Source: a virus. Taken from it: 44,218 nt of DNA. Every line of letters begins with the position of its first letter. Positions within the stretch are counted from its first letter, which is position 1. The stretch is taken from positions 1 to 44,218 of the IMG/VR virus record IMGVR_UViG_3300032116_000410, one strand, 5' to 3'. Below are positions 1-10,520 of this stretch, one piece after another. The notes beneath the pieces were generated by a model. That model was given only the letters and a program-made list of their open reading frames with translations. It was not told where the DNA came from and ran no database searches. The position numbers and the translations under genes were made by a program.

Positions 1-3000
1 AATATATTACCTGCAGAAATATTACCGGTATAATTTGGTAATAAAACAATTACATTAGAATAAACTCTCGCATTCGTATAATATAAATTGTTTAATTCCG
101 CGACATTAGCAGTTGTTAGATCAGCAACATTTGCCTTAGCATTTAACAACCCTATTACGTTCGCATAAACTCTGTCATTAGAGTAATATAAGTTATTGCC
201 TTCAGTAACATTTGATGTTGTTAAGTCTGTTACATTAGCTTTTTCGTTTAATAAACCAATTACGTTTGCATGGACTCTAGCATTGGTGTAATATAAATTA
301 GTTGTTTCCGCAACATTGGCAGTATTCAATCCAATCACATCTGTTGCATATGGTACACTTGCTGCGGAAGATATTATGCCATTTGCTGCAATATTAATAC
401 CAGGGCCAGCTAATGTCGGCAATAAAGCAATTACATTAGAATAAACTCTTGCATTGGTGTAATATAAATTAGTTGTTTCCGCAACATTGGCAGTATTCAA
501 TCCAATTATGTCGGCTGCATATGGTGCACTTGTTGAAGTGGAAATAATACCATTTGCAGCAATATTAATACCAGGGCCAGCTAATGTCGGCAATAAAGCA
601 ATTACATTAGAAGATACTCTTGCATTAGTATAGAATAAATTTGTACCTTCTACAACATTAGATGAATATAATCCTGTCCAAGTTGTTGCAGAAATAATAT
701 TTGTAGTAATTAAATTGGCGCCAATTAACGACCCGCCTGTGCCATATCCAATTGTTATGTTACCTGAACGAATATTTCCAGTATATGTTGGCAACATTTC
801 GGTAACATTAGAATAAACTCTATCATTGGTATAATATAAATTAATTAATTCTGTAACATTAGTTGTTGTTAAATCTGTATTACTTGAGAAGTTTCCTCTA
901 AGTGTAATTGTAGCCCCATTAGGATTTGTAATTACTAAATTGTTATCTTCATCTACACTAATTTCTGTGTCGCCAATGTATAAAGTTTTACCCGAAGTTC
1001 TTAATTCGGTACTCCAAACAACCTTAGCATAGACGTTACCAAAGTAATTAGTTGCATTACCTAAATTAATTAGACCATTTCCTTGCGGCATGACGTTCGC
1101 AGTTAAATGGATGTTGCCCGTAATACCCCCGGCACCAACAACCCCTTGTATTCTACCAACTGCAAGAGTATTAGTACTAATTAAATTAGCACCAGTAATA
1201 AATCCACCACCGCTATTGGCCGATATTGCATTCGCGGTTAATGTGCCGCGAACAGTTAAATTCGTTGTAACTATTATGTTGCCGGCAGTTATATTTCCAG
1301 TAGTAACAATAGAGTTACTACCAAAGATATTCATGAAATGCGTTACGTTTGAATTAGTATATGTCGTGCCTTGCGGATTTACTGCAATATATGCCAATAT
1401 GTTAGAAAGAACTCTCGCATTGGAATACCACAAATTGCCCGATGCAGGATTCTCTATTACATTTCCAGTATATAGATTATTCCAAATGTTGGCTGTAACT
1501 CTATTAAGAGAAATATCATTATTCGAGAATAATTCAAATCCTCTAATTATTAAATTGTTTGTTGTTAAAGTGTTTGTAACAGAAATATTGCCGGTATTAC
1601 CATCTATAACTATATTGCTAGTTGCGCCACCAACAATTACTCTATTACTAATAACAACATTGCCGCTTAAAAGATTAATATTGCCGGCAGCTGTTATGTT
1701 AAGATTAGATGTGGATGTAATTGCGCCAGTGCCAGTACCAAGTTGTATAAAATTATTAGCAATAACATTACCGGCGGTAATATTGCCGGTTGTGTTAATT
1801 ATGTTACTACCAAAATTAATTAATGCGGCCGCAACATTTGAAGATGTTTGATTTACTGCTAAATATTCTAAAACATTTGAAAGAACTCTTGCATTAGTAT
1901 AGTATATGTTACTACCAACTTCTAACACATTAGCAGTTGTTAACCCAACTACATTTGCTGCATACAATCCTGTCCAAGTTGTTGCTAAAATAATATTTGT
2001 GGATATTAAATTAGCACCAACAATAAATCCGCCGCCATTTCCAATAATCGTATTTGCAAAAACATTACCGGCGGTAATATTGCCGGTTGTGTTAATTATG
2101 TTACTACCAAAATTAACCAATGCGGCTGCAACATTTGAAGATGTTTGATTTACTGCTAAATATTCTAAAACATTTGAAAGAACTCGTGTGTTAGTATAAT
2201 ATAAATTGCCAGATGTTTCGAGTACGTTAGCAGTATATAAATTTGTCCAAATATTAGAAGTGACTGTATTTACGATTATATTGCCTGCAGCAATATTGCC
2301 TGTTGTGTTAATTATGTTGCTGCCAAAATTAACTAAAGCTGCCGCAACATTTGAAGATATTTCATTTACTGCAAAATAATCTAAAACATTTGCAATAACT
2401 CTTGCATTGGTGTAAAATATGTTGTTACCAACTTCTAATACATTAGCAGTTGTTAGATCCGATACATTGGCCTTGGCATTTAATAAACTAATTACATTTG
2501 AATAAACTCTTGCATTGGTGTAAAATATGTTGTTACCAACTTCTAATACATTAGCAGTTGTTAGATCCGATACGTTAGCTTTGTCCCCAATTAGACCAAT
2601 TACATTAGAATATACTCGGGCATTTGTATAATAGAGATTTGTTAGCTCTGAAACATTAGCAGTTGTTAGATCAGCAACATTTGCTTTTGCATTTAACAAA
2701 CTAATTACATTAGAATATACTCGGGCATTTGTATAATAGAGATTTGTTAGCTCTGAAACATTAGCAGTTGTTAGATCCGATACGTTAGCTTTGTCCCCAA
2801 TTAGACCAATTACGTTTGAATAAACTCGGGCATTTGTATAATAGAGATTTGTTAGCTCTGCAACATTAGCAGTAGTTAATTTTGGTGTTACATACGCATC
2901 AACTCTTGCGTTTGTATAATATAGTTGGTTGCCCTCAGTCAAATCACTGGTTGTAAAGTTGCCTATAGAACTTACAAATCCAGTAACATTGCCTTCGAAT

Positions 3001-4391
3001 GTTTCGGCAACAACGGTTGCTAAACGGAAACTATCATTAGCAGTATCAATAGTTGCAGGGCCCTGTTCACCTACAATGTTAGCAAAGAACTTAAATTTCT
3101 TATCACTAGCGTCTCTAAATAACCCAGCGTGTCTTTCTGTGCCCGAATCATTATAATGACCAAGGAATCCAAGATCAATACTATCCGAAGGATTATTGTA
3201 TCCTAGTTGTATTAATGGATCATTAATAACTAAAGTATTTGCGTAGAACCCAACTAAATTACCTACGACATTTAAATTGCCAGTAATAGTTAATTCATTA
3301 AATGTTACATTAGCGTGTGTATCTACATTTTGACCAATTGAAATTTGACCGGTTGTGTTATCATAGCTAACACCGGTACCAGATGACAGTGTTGATCTTA
3401 CTCTTGCATTCGTATAATATAAATTTGCACCTTCAACAACATTTGATGTTGTTAAATCGCCAATATTTGCTCTATCATTTAGTAATCCAATCACATTTGC
3501 ATAAACTCTTGCATTTGTGTAATATAAGTTGTTTATTTCTGCAACATTTGCAGTTGTTAATCCTACAACATTTGAGGCATATAGACCTGTCCACGTTGTT
3601 GCTGAAATGATATTAGTACTAATTAAATTAGCACCAGTAATAAATCCCCCAGATGTTCCACCAATTGTGGCATTTGCCGCAGTTAAATTACCGGTATAAT
3701 TTGGTAATAAGGAAATAACATTGGCGTAAACTCTAGCATTCGTGTAATATAAATTGTTTAGTTCTGAAACATTAGCAGTTGTTAAATCAACAACATTTGC
3801 TTTATCGTTTAATATACCAATTACGTTAGCATAAACTCTTGCATTAGTATAGTATAAATTTGCACCTTCAATTAAATTAGCAGTTGTAAAATTACTAATT
3901 GATAAAACGGTATTAGCTACATTTGCATTTTCGGCAAATACTGCAGAACTACCACTTATGCCCAAGTTATCAATGAATGCTTTTGTTACTCTATTATCGA
4001 TTGCTGCATTTGCACGAGTATTACTATAGTATAAATTTGTACCTTCAATTACATTACTTGTTGTTAAATCAACAACATTTGCCTTTAAATCTAATAGGGG
4101 TATTACATTTGCATAAACTCTTGTATTTGTATAGTATAAATTTGTACCTTCAACAACATTACTTGTTGTTAAATCAACAACATTTGCCTTTAAATCTAAT
4201 AGGGGTATTACATTTGCATAAACTCTTGTATTTGTATAGTATAAATTACTGCCTTCTGCCACATTTGATGTTGTTAAACCTAAAATACCAACACTAGCAT
4301 ATTCTAAGTTGCCGGTTGCGCCAACACGTAGTACATCAAACGTGTTAGATCCTTTTGTTTTTATATACGCAACATTTAACTGTGTAGCCAT
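1..4391 (-). CDS. Giant repeat-built fibre-like virion protein (3' end outside window)
   Basis: The frame stays open from an ATG at 4391 to the left edge, giving about 1,463 residues without a stop, so the C-terminus is missing. It starts MATQLNVAYIKTKGSN. Most of it is the repeat LTTxNVxExxNLYYTNARV followed by YANVIGLLNAKANV, broken by non-repeat cassettes. One cassette (IQLGYNNPSDSIDLGF, with HAGLFRDASDKKFKFF) also occurs in the fibre genes at 4448-10189 and 10521-15131. A stretch near 1060-2400 repeats SNVAAALVNFGSNIINTTGNI several times. Such repeats are typical of long fibre or baseplate-attached proteins of T4-like aquatic phages, so a virion surface role is inferred. It follows the next fibre gene after 56 bases; the upstream spacer has only AATAAATA, a weak late-promoter variant. 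Open frames on the plus strand here are shadows of the repeats. Confidence 0.85.
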   Translation of the reverse strand, partial: MATQLNVAYIKTKGSNTFDVLRVGATGNLEYASVGILGLTTSNVAEGSNLYYTNTRVYANVIPLLDLKANVVDLTTSNVVEGTNLYYTNTRVYANVIPLLDLKANVVDLTTSNVIEGTNLYYSNTRANAAIDNRVTKAFIDNLGISGSSAVFAENANVANTVLSISNFTTANLIEGANLYYTNARVYANVIGILNDKANVVDLTTANVSELNNLYYTNARVYANVISLLPNYTGNLTAANATIGGTSGGFITGANLISTNIISATTWTGLYASNVVGLTTANVAEINNLYYTNARVYANVIGLLNDRANIGDLTTSNVVEGANLYYTNARVRSTLSSGTGVSYDNTTGQISIGQNVDTHANVTFNELTITGNLNVVGNLVGFYANTLVINDPLIQLGYNNPSDSIDLGFLGHYNDSGTERHAGLFRDASDKKFKFFANIVGEQGPATIDTANDSFRLATVVAETFEGNVTGFVSSIGNFTTSDLTEGNQLYYTNARVDAYVTPKLTTANVAELTNLYYTNARVYSNVIGLIGDKANVSDLTTANVSELTNLYYTNARVYSNVISLLNAKANVADLTTANVSELTNLYYTNARVYSNVIGLIGDKANVSDLTTANVLEVGNNIFYTNARVYSNVISLLNAKANVSDLTTANVLEVGNNIFYTNARVIANVLDYFAVNEISSNVAAALVNFGSNIINTTGNIAAGNIIVNTVTSNIWTNLYTANVLETSGNLYYTNTRVLSNVLEYLAVNQTSSNVAAALVNFGSNIINTTGNITAGNVFANTIIGNGGGFIVGANLISTNIILATTWTGLYAANVVGLTTANVLEVGSNIYYTNARVLSNVLEYLAVNQTSSNVAAALINFGSNIINTTGNITAGNVIANNFIQLGTGTGAITSTSNLNITAAGNINLLSGNVVISNRVIVGGATSNIVIDGNTGNISVTNTLTTNNLIIRGFELFSNNDISLNRVTANIWNNLYTGNVIENPASGNLWYSNARVLSNILAYIAVNPQGTTYTNSNVTHFMNIFGSNSIVTTGNITAGNIIVTTNLTVRGTLTANAISANSGGGFITGANLISTNTLAVGRIQGVVGAGGITGNIHLTANVMPQGNGLINLGNATNYFGNVYAKVVWSTELRTSGKTLYIGDTEISVDEDNNLVITNPNGATITLRGNFSSNTDLTTTNVTELINLYYTNDRVYSNVTEMLPTYTGNIRSGNITIGYGTGGSLIGANLITTNIISATTWTGLYSSNVVEGTNLFYTNARVSSNVIALLPTLAGPGINIAANGIISTSTSAPYAADIIGLNTANVAETTNLYYTNARVYSNVIALLPTLAGPGINIAANGIISSAASVPYATDVIGLNTANVAETTNLYYTNARVHANVIGLLNEKANVTDLTTSNVTEGNNLYYSNDRVYANVIGLLNAKANVADLTTANVAELNNLYYTNARVYSNVIVLLPNYTGNISAGNI

Positions 4392-4447
4392 TTAATACTG
4401 CCCTGTTTTTCTATTATTTATTGTTCTACGTTTTGGTGTACTAATTG

Positions 4448-7400
4448 TCATTGTGAAAGGGTCGCTGAAAAATATCTTACCACGACATTTGACTGATTTG
4501 CCGGCACTGTTAATAATGATAATGTTGTACCTGAAGCAGTATAATCTAATGAAGGTATTTGCGTTAAACCGTCAATTATAACAAATATACTAGATTCATT
4601 AGGTACGCTTGTAGATAATGTATATACTGTTGTTGCTCCATCCGAAACAAATTGTTGATAAGAAGAAACAATGCTTACGTTAACACTTGGCAACAATGCA
4701 ACAACATTTGCATGAACTCTAGTATTAGTATAATATAGATTATTGCCCTCAACAACATTACTTGTTGTTAAGTCGGTTACATCGGCCTTAGCGTTCAATA
4801 AACTAATTACATTAGAATATACACGGGCATTTGTGTAATATAAATTTGCACCTTCTATTAAATTGGAGGTTGTAAAATTACTAATTGATAAAACGGTATT
4901 AGCTACATTTGCATTTTCCGCAAATACTGCAGAACTACTACTTACACCTAAGTTATCAATGAATGATTTGGTTACTCTATCATCAATTGCTGCATTTGCC
5001 CGAATAACTGTATAATATAAATTTGCACCTTCAATTACATTACTTGTAAATAAATTATTCCACGTATTAGAATATATTGTTGTAGCCGTTACTGTGCCCA
5101 AAACATCTAACGATTTGTTGAATTCAAATTTGTCGCCAGTATTGTGATATTTTAAATTAGCTTGGGCCCCATCAATATTAAATCCTGCACCATCTGCTGC
5201 TGTAGAATTTATTGCGCCATTTGCAAGTATTATATTTTTATCTTCAATTGCCAGGGTTGCAGTATTTAAGGTAACTACGTCGCCTTCAACATATAGGTTA
5301 CCTTTGATAGTTGCGTCATTAACAACTAAATTTGAATCTGCCAATCCTGCAAGGACTCTTGCATTCGTATAGTATAAATTTGTATTCTCAATTATGTTAG
5401 CAGTTGTTAAATCAGTTACATTAGCCTTGGCATTTAATAAACTAATTACATTTGAATAAACTCTTGCATTTGTATAATATAAATTAGTTCCTTCAATTAT
5501 ATTGCTTGTATTTAGATCAGCAACATTAGCCTTTGCGTTTAATAGAGATATTACGTTTGAGTATACTCTTGCATTGGTGTAGTATAAATTAGTTCCTTCA
5601 ATTATATTGCTTGTATTTAGATCAGCAACATTGGCCTTGGCATTTAATAAACTAATTACATTTGAATAAACTCTTGCATTGGTGTAGTATAAATTGTTTA
5701 ATTCAGTTACATTTGCAGTTGTTAATCCTGCAACATTTGCAGCATACAAACCTATCCAAGTTATTGCTGAAATAATATTTGTAGATATTAAATTGGCACC
5801 AGTAATAAATCCACCAGATGTTCCACCAATTGTGGCATTGCCTGCAGTAATGTTACCGGTATAATTTGGTAATAAGGAAATAACATTAGCATATACACGA
5901 GCATTTGTATAATATAAATTAGTTCCTTCAATTATATTGCTTGTATTTAGATCAGCAACATTAGCCTTTGCGTTTAATAGAGATATTACGTTTGAGTATA
6001 CTCTTGCATTTGTATAATATAAGTTACCTGCTAATTCTCTAACATTTGCTGTTGTTAAATCTGCCGGGTTAACCTTATCGTTTAATAATCCAATTACGTT
6101 TGCGTAAACACGCGCATTTGTGTAATATAAATTAATGTCCTCGACAACATTACTTGTTGTTAGATCTGATATATTAGCTTTTAATGCCGCATTTGCAAGA
6201 GTCTGATAATTATCTAGTAATGGACTAACATTAGCATATACACGAGCATTTGTGTAATATAAACTACTACCTTCAACAACGTTACTTGTTGTTAAATCAA
6301 CTACATTGGCCTTGGCATTTAAAAGATCAATAACATTTGAGTAAACTCTTGCATTTGTATAATAAAGATTTGTTAATTCAACAACATTAGCAGTTGTTAA
6401 GTCAACAACATTTGCTTTTAAATTTAAATTCGCAACAGTTGCGTAGCTATTAAGTACACTTATTACATTTGAATATACTCTAGCATTAGTGTAATATAAA
6501 TTAGCGCCTTCTGCTAAATTAGAAGTAGTGAAGTTTCTAATGGAACTTACAAATCCAGCCACATTTCCTACAACGTTACCTTCGAATGTTGTAGCAACCA
6601 CATTTGCTAGACGGAATGTTGGGTGTGCGGTGTCAAGAGTTGTGTCACCAGGTTCTACCGAATAATTATCAAAGAACTTAAATTTCTTATCAGTTGCGTC
6701 TCTAAATAACCCAGCGTGTCTTTCAGTGCCCGAATCATTATAATGACTAATGAATCCAAGATCAATTGAATCTGAAGGATTACCAAACCCCAATTGAATT
6801 AATGGATCAGTTATAATTAAATTATTGGCATAAAAACCTACAGTGTTTCCTAAAACATTCAAATTGCCAGTAATATTTACCGTGCCGAATGTTACATTTG
6901 CGGTAGTATTTACATTTTGACCGATTGCAATAACACCGGTATTTTTGTCATATGTTACGCCGGTACCTGCAGAAATTGCTGCTCTAGCTCTTGCATTTGA
7001 AAAATACAAACTGCTAGCTGATTCAACTATATTTGCTGTTGTTAAGTTCGAAACAGTTGATTCAACATTAGCAGTTATTACATTTGTTGCTTTGATAGTT
7101 CCTGTAACTGGGTCGTAAATAATAGAATCATCGCCTGCACTTATTACTGCTCTAGCTCTTGCATTTGAAAAATATACGTTACCGGTAGTAGTATCGCCGT
7201 TTTCTATTACATTACTTGTGTATATTTCACCAATTGCTGCTGTAGATAATATTGCAGAAATTTGGCCGTTTGCTTCAATAGAAATATTCAGGCCTGCTAA
7301 TGACGGCAACAATCCTATTATATTAGAAGATACTCTTGTATTAGTATAATATAAATTATTACCCTCGACAACATTACTTGTCGTCAAGTCAACTACGTTA

Positions 7401-10189
7401 GCTTTGGCGTTTAATAATCCAATAACATTTGAGTAAACTCTTGCATTAGTATAATAAAGATTTGTTAATTCAATAACATTAGCAGTTGTTAAGTCAACAA
7501 CATTTGCCTTTAAATCTAATAAAGGTATTACATTTGCATAAACTCTAGCATTAGTGTAATATAAATTATCACCTTCAATAACGTTGCTGGTGTTTAAATC
7601 CGCAACATTTGCTTTTAATGCTAAATTAGATTGTACTTGAGAATTAACTCTTGCATTGGTATAATATAAATTATTACCTTCAACAACATTTGATGTTGTC
7701 AAATCTAATACATTTGCCTTAACATTTAATAAACCAATAATATTGGCGTATACACGAGCATTCGTGTAGTATAAATTATTTAATTCCGCAACATTTGATG
7801 TTGTTAGGTCAATAACATTAGCTTTGGCGTTTAATAATCCAATTACGTTTGCGTAAACTCTTGCATTAGTATAGTAAAGATTACTACCTTCTGAAATATT
7901 AGATGTGGAATAGTTAGGAACAGTTGTTAATAATGCGGCGGACAATTTTCCATCAAACGATGTAATTGGAATATTTGTAGAATTTGCAGTAAATATTACA
8001 TTACCGCTAGCATCAACCATTCTAAATGTGTTTGCAACGGCGCTCATAGAGCCAGAATTTACAAATCTAACAGATGTGCCTTGCAGCCATAAATCGCGCC
8101 ATGCATAAGTTTCTGAACCAATATCGTATGGACCCGATGAGATTGGCAGAATATTGCCGTCGACATGTTCTAAATAATTTTGAACACGAGCATTTGTATA
8201 ATATGAATTATTACCCTCGACAACATTACTTGTCGTCAAGTCAACTACGTTAGCTTTGGCGTTTAATAATCCAATAACATTTGAGTAAACTCTTGCATTA
8301 GTATAATATAAACTACTACCTTCAACAACATTACTTGTCGTCAAGTCAACTACGTTAGCTTTGGCGTTTAATAATCCAATAACATTTGCATAAACACGCG
8401 CATTTGTGTAATATAAATTAATGTCCTCGACAACATTACTTGTCGTCAGGTCAACTACATTTGCTTTGTCGTTTAATAATCCAATTACGTTTGCGTAAAC
8501 ACGCACATTTGTGTAATATAAATTAATGTCCTCGACAACATTACTTGTCGTCAAGTCAACTACGTTAGCTTTGGCGTTTAATAATCCAATAACATTTGCA
8601 TATACACGGGAATTGGTGTAATAAAGATTTGTTAACTCTGCAATATTAGATGTTGTTAAGTCAACAACATTTGCCTTTAAATCTAATAAAGGTATTACGT
8701 TTGCATAAACACGAGCGTTAGTATAATATAAGTTGTTTAATTCTGTAACATTAGCAGTTGTCAATCCAATAACATTTGATGCGTAGATACCTTCCCATCC
8801 ATAAGCAGTTATTGTACCTAAAACATCTAAAGATTTGTTGAATTCAAATTTATCGCCGTTTAAACGGTATTTTAAATTAGCTTGCGCCCCAGCAATATTA
8901 AAACCAGCACCATCGGCAGCGGCCGCATTTACTGCGCCATTTGCAAGAACTATGTTTTTATCTTCGATTGCAAGTGTTGCAGTATTTAAAGTAACTACAT
9001 CTCCCTCTACATATAAATTACCTCGTACAGTAGCATCATTAACAACTAAATTTGAATTTACTAATCCGGCAAGGACTCTTGCATTTGAGTAATATAAATT
9101 ACTACCAAGCTCTCTAACATTAGCAGTTGTTAATTTTGGGGTTACATATGCGTCAACTCTTGCATTGGTATAATATAAATTTGATGTTCCTTCGTTTAAA
9201 TTATCTGTTGTATGAGTATCAAAGCTTATAACATATAATGCTGCTTGTGCAAAGTCAGCGTGGAATGCGTTTGCAGCATAAACGTTTAAGTTATCAATAA
9301 ATTCTGTAGTTACACGCGCATCAATTGCCGCATTAGCGCGAGTATTACTATAATATAAATTATTACCTTCAACAACATTTGATGTTGTCAAATCAACAAC
9401 ATTGGCTTTGGCGTTTAATAATCCTATAACATTAGCGTAAACGCGAGTATTAGTATAATATAAATTATTACCTTCAACAACATTTGATGTTGTCAAATCA
9501 ACAACATCTGCCTTAGCGTTCAATAAACTAATTATATTTGCATATACGCGAGCATTTGTGTAATATAAATTAGTATCTTCTGCTAAATTAGCAGTTGTGA
9601 AATTGTTAATTGATAAAACGGTATTAGCTACATTTGCATTTTCCGCAAATACTGCAGAACTACTACTTACACCTAAGTTATCAATGAATGATTTGGTTAC
9701 TCTATCATCAATTGCTGCATTAGCTCTTGTTACAGTATAATATAAATTACTTGTAGATTCTACTACATTAGCGGTTGTTAATGTTGGGCTTATATATGCA
9801 TCGACACGAGCATTAGTATAATATAAATTAGTTAATTCCGCAACATTTGCAGTTGTTAGATCAACCACATTTGCTTTACCGTTTAATAATCCAATTACGT
9901 TTGCGTAAACTCTTGCATTAGTATAGTAAAGATTAACATCTTCTGCTAAATTAGCAGTTGTAAAATTGTTAATTGATAAAACAGTATTTGCTACATTTGC
10001 TAATGTTGCCTCTGTTGAAAGCAATATCCATCGTCTGGTGCCGTCAACATTCCCGGATAAAACATACCCATTAGCCGCAGGTAACCCTAAATCTGGTTCT
10101 GCTTCAGATAATTTTAAAAAATCATAACGACTAGCGCCTACATTAGCGCTAGGTATCTTTTTTACTCTACCCGATATTAGTTTAGTCAT
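4448..10189 (-). CDS. Giant fibre-like virion protein, 1,913 aa
   Basis: The N-terminus (MTKLISGRVKKIPSANVGASRYDF, then LSEAEPDLG) matches my memory of the start of long structural proteins in T4-like cyanophages. The body holds about 35 copies, counted by eye, of the LYYTNARV-type repeat at ~35-residue spacing. Embedded cassettes include two copies of NTATLAIEDKNIVLANGA, one of the ITDPLIQLGFGNPSDSIDLGF type and two of VTKSFIDNLGVSSSSAVF. The C-terminal ~75 residues (FVSDGATTVYTLSTSVPN through VVVRYFSATLSQ) are a small beta domain common at fibre ends. The start overlaps the end of the 111-aa gene by 8 bases, suggesting translational coupling. A virion surface or adsorption role is inferred; the receptor is unknown. 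Confidence 0.87.
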   Translation of the reverse strand: MTKLISGRVKKIPSANVGASRYDFLKLSEAEPDLGLPAANGYVLSGNVDGTRRWILLSTEATLANVANTVLSINNFTTANLAEDVNLYYTNARVYANVIGLLNGKANVVDLTTANVAELTNLYYTNARVDAYISPTLTTANVVESTSNLYYTVTRANAAIDDRVTKSFIDNLGVSSSSAVFAENANVANTVLSINNFTTANLAEDTNLYYTNARVYANIISLLNAKADVVDLTTSNVVEGNNLYYTNTRVYANVIGLLNAKANVVDLTTSNVVEGNNLYYSNTRANAAIDARVTTEFIDNLNVYAANAFHADFAQAALYVISFDTHTTDNLNEGTSNLYYTNARVDAYVTPKLTTANVRELGSNLYYSNARVLAGLVNSNLVVNDATVRGNLYVEGDVVTLNTATLAIEDKNIVLANGAVNAAAADGAGFNIAGAQANLKYRLNGDKFEFNKSLDVLGTITAYGWEGIYASNVIGLTTANVTELNNLYYTNARVYANVIPLLDLKANVVDLTTSNIAELTNLYYTNSRVYANVIGLLNAKANVVDLTTSNVVEDINLYYTNVRVYANVIGLLNDKANVVDLTTSNVVEDINLYYTNARVYANVIGLLNAKANVVDLTTSNVVEGSSLYYTNARVYSNVIGLLNAKANVVDLTTSNVVEGNNSYYTNARVQNYLEHVDGNILPISSGPYDIGSETYAWRDLWLQGTSVRFVNSGSMSAVANTFRMVDASGNVIFTANSTNIPITSFDGKLSAALLTTVPNYSTSNISEGSNLYYTNARVYANVIGLLNAKANVIDLTTSNVAELNNLYYTNARVYANIIGLLNVKANVLDLTTSNVVEGNNLYYTNARVNSQVQSNLALKANVADLNTSNVIEGDNLYYTNARVYANVIPLLDLKANVVDLTTANVIELTNLYYTNARVYSNVIGLLNAKANVVDLTTSNVVEGNNLYYTNTRVSSNIIGLLPSLAGLNISIEANGQISAILSTAAIGEIYTSNVIENGDTTTGNVYFSNARARAVISAGDDSIIYDPVTGTIKATNVITANVESTVSNLTTANIVESASSLYFSNARARAAISAGTGVTYDKNTGVIAIGQNVNTTANVTFGTVNITGNLNVLGNTVGFYANNLIITDPLIQLGFGNPSDSIDLGFISHYNDSGTERHAGLFRDATDKKFKFFDNYSVEPGDTTLDTAHPTFRLANVVATTFEGNVVGNVAGFVSSIRNFTTSNLAEGANLYYTNARVYSNVISVLNSYATVANLNLKANVVDLTTANVVELTNLYYTNARVYSNVIDLLNAKANVVDLTTSNVVEGSSLYYTNARVYANVSPLLDNYQTLANAALKANISDLTTSNVVEDINLYYTNARVYANVIGLLNDKVNPADLTTANVRELAGNLYYTNARVYSNVISLLNAKANVADLNTSNIIEGTNLYYTNARVYANVISLLPNYTGNITAGNATIGGTSGGFITGANLISTNIISAITWIGLYAANVAGLTTANVTELNNLYYTNARVYSNVISLLNAKANVADLNTSNIIEGTNLYYTNARVYSNVISLLNAKANVADLNTSNIIEGTNLYYTNARVYSNVISLLNAKANVTDLTTANIIENTNLYYTNARVLAGLADSNLVVNDATIKGNLYVEGDVVTLNTATLAIEDKNIILANGAINSTAADGAGFNIDGAQANLKYHNTGDKFEFNKSLDVLGTVTATTIYSNTWNNLFTSNVIEGANLYYTVIRANAAIDDRVTKSFIDNLGVSSSSAVFAENANVANTVLSISNFTTSNLIEGANLYYTNARVYSNVISLLNAKADVTDLTTSNVVEGNNLYYTNTRVHANVVALLPSVNVSIVSSYQQFVSDGATTVYTLSTSVPNESSIFVIIDGLTQIPSLDYTASGTTLSLLTVPANQSNVVVRYFSATLSQ

Positions 10190-10517
10190 TTGCAGTTTCT
10201 AATAAGCTCATAACCAATCGTAATGCGGTGTTTGCGCCCGCTTTTGCCACAAGTTTTTGTCCTGTTTCTAACACTAATTTGCCGCCAAGAATAGAAGCGG
10301 AATCGTTTACTGGAATTTCAAAATTATTACATAACTCAACATACTGATTTCCAGCAGTACTATGATATATTGTGGTATTAGCAGTTGATCCTGATATGTT
10401 CGTTACCTGCAACGATAATATAATAGTTGTTCTTAGAGCGGGAGCAGTATAAATCACATTAGCGGATGTTATAAGATTTGATGTTACTGTTTTAAATACG
10501 TTTAGTGCTGTTGCCAT
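10182..10517 (-). CDS. Small virion structural protein between fibre genes
   Basis: This 111-residue protein (MATALNVFKTVTSN...) reads as an all-beta domain: alternating hydrophobics, IYTAPALRTTIILSLQVTNI, and a C-terminal GGKLVLETGQKLVAKAG segment. I recall similar small proteins beside fibre genes in T4-like marine phages, where they are annotated as structural. It sits between two giant fibre genes, 3 bases after the upstream gene and overlapping the downstream start by 8 bases, so the three are probably translated together. A trimeric connector, cap or chaperone-like fibre partner is an inference; no catalytic motif is visible. Confidence 0.75.
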   Translation of the reverse strand: MATALNVFKTVTSNLITSANVIYTAPALRTTIILSLQVTNISGSTANTTIYHSTAGNQYVELCNNFEIPVNDSASILGGKLVLETGQKLVAKAGANTALRLVMSLLETAND

Positions 10518-10520
10518 TTA

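Noticed and set aside
1090-4297. Several plus-strand open frames in the fibre region
   Set aside because: They are antisense to the repeat-coded minus-strand gene, have repetitive translations and lack ribosome sites.
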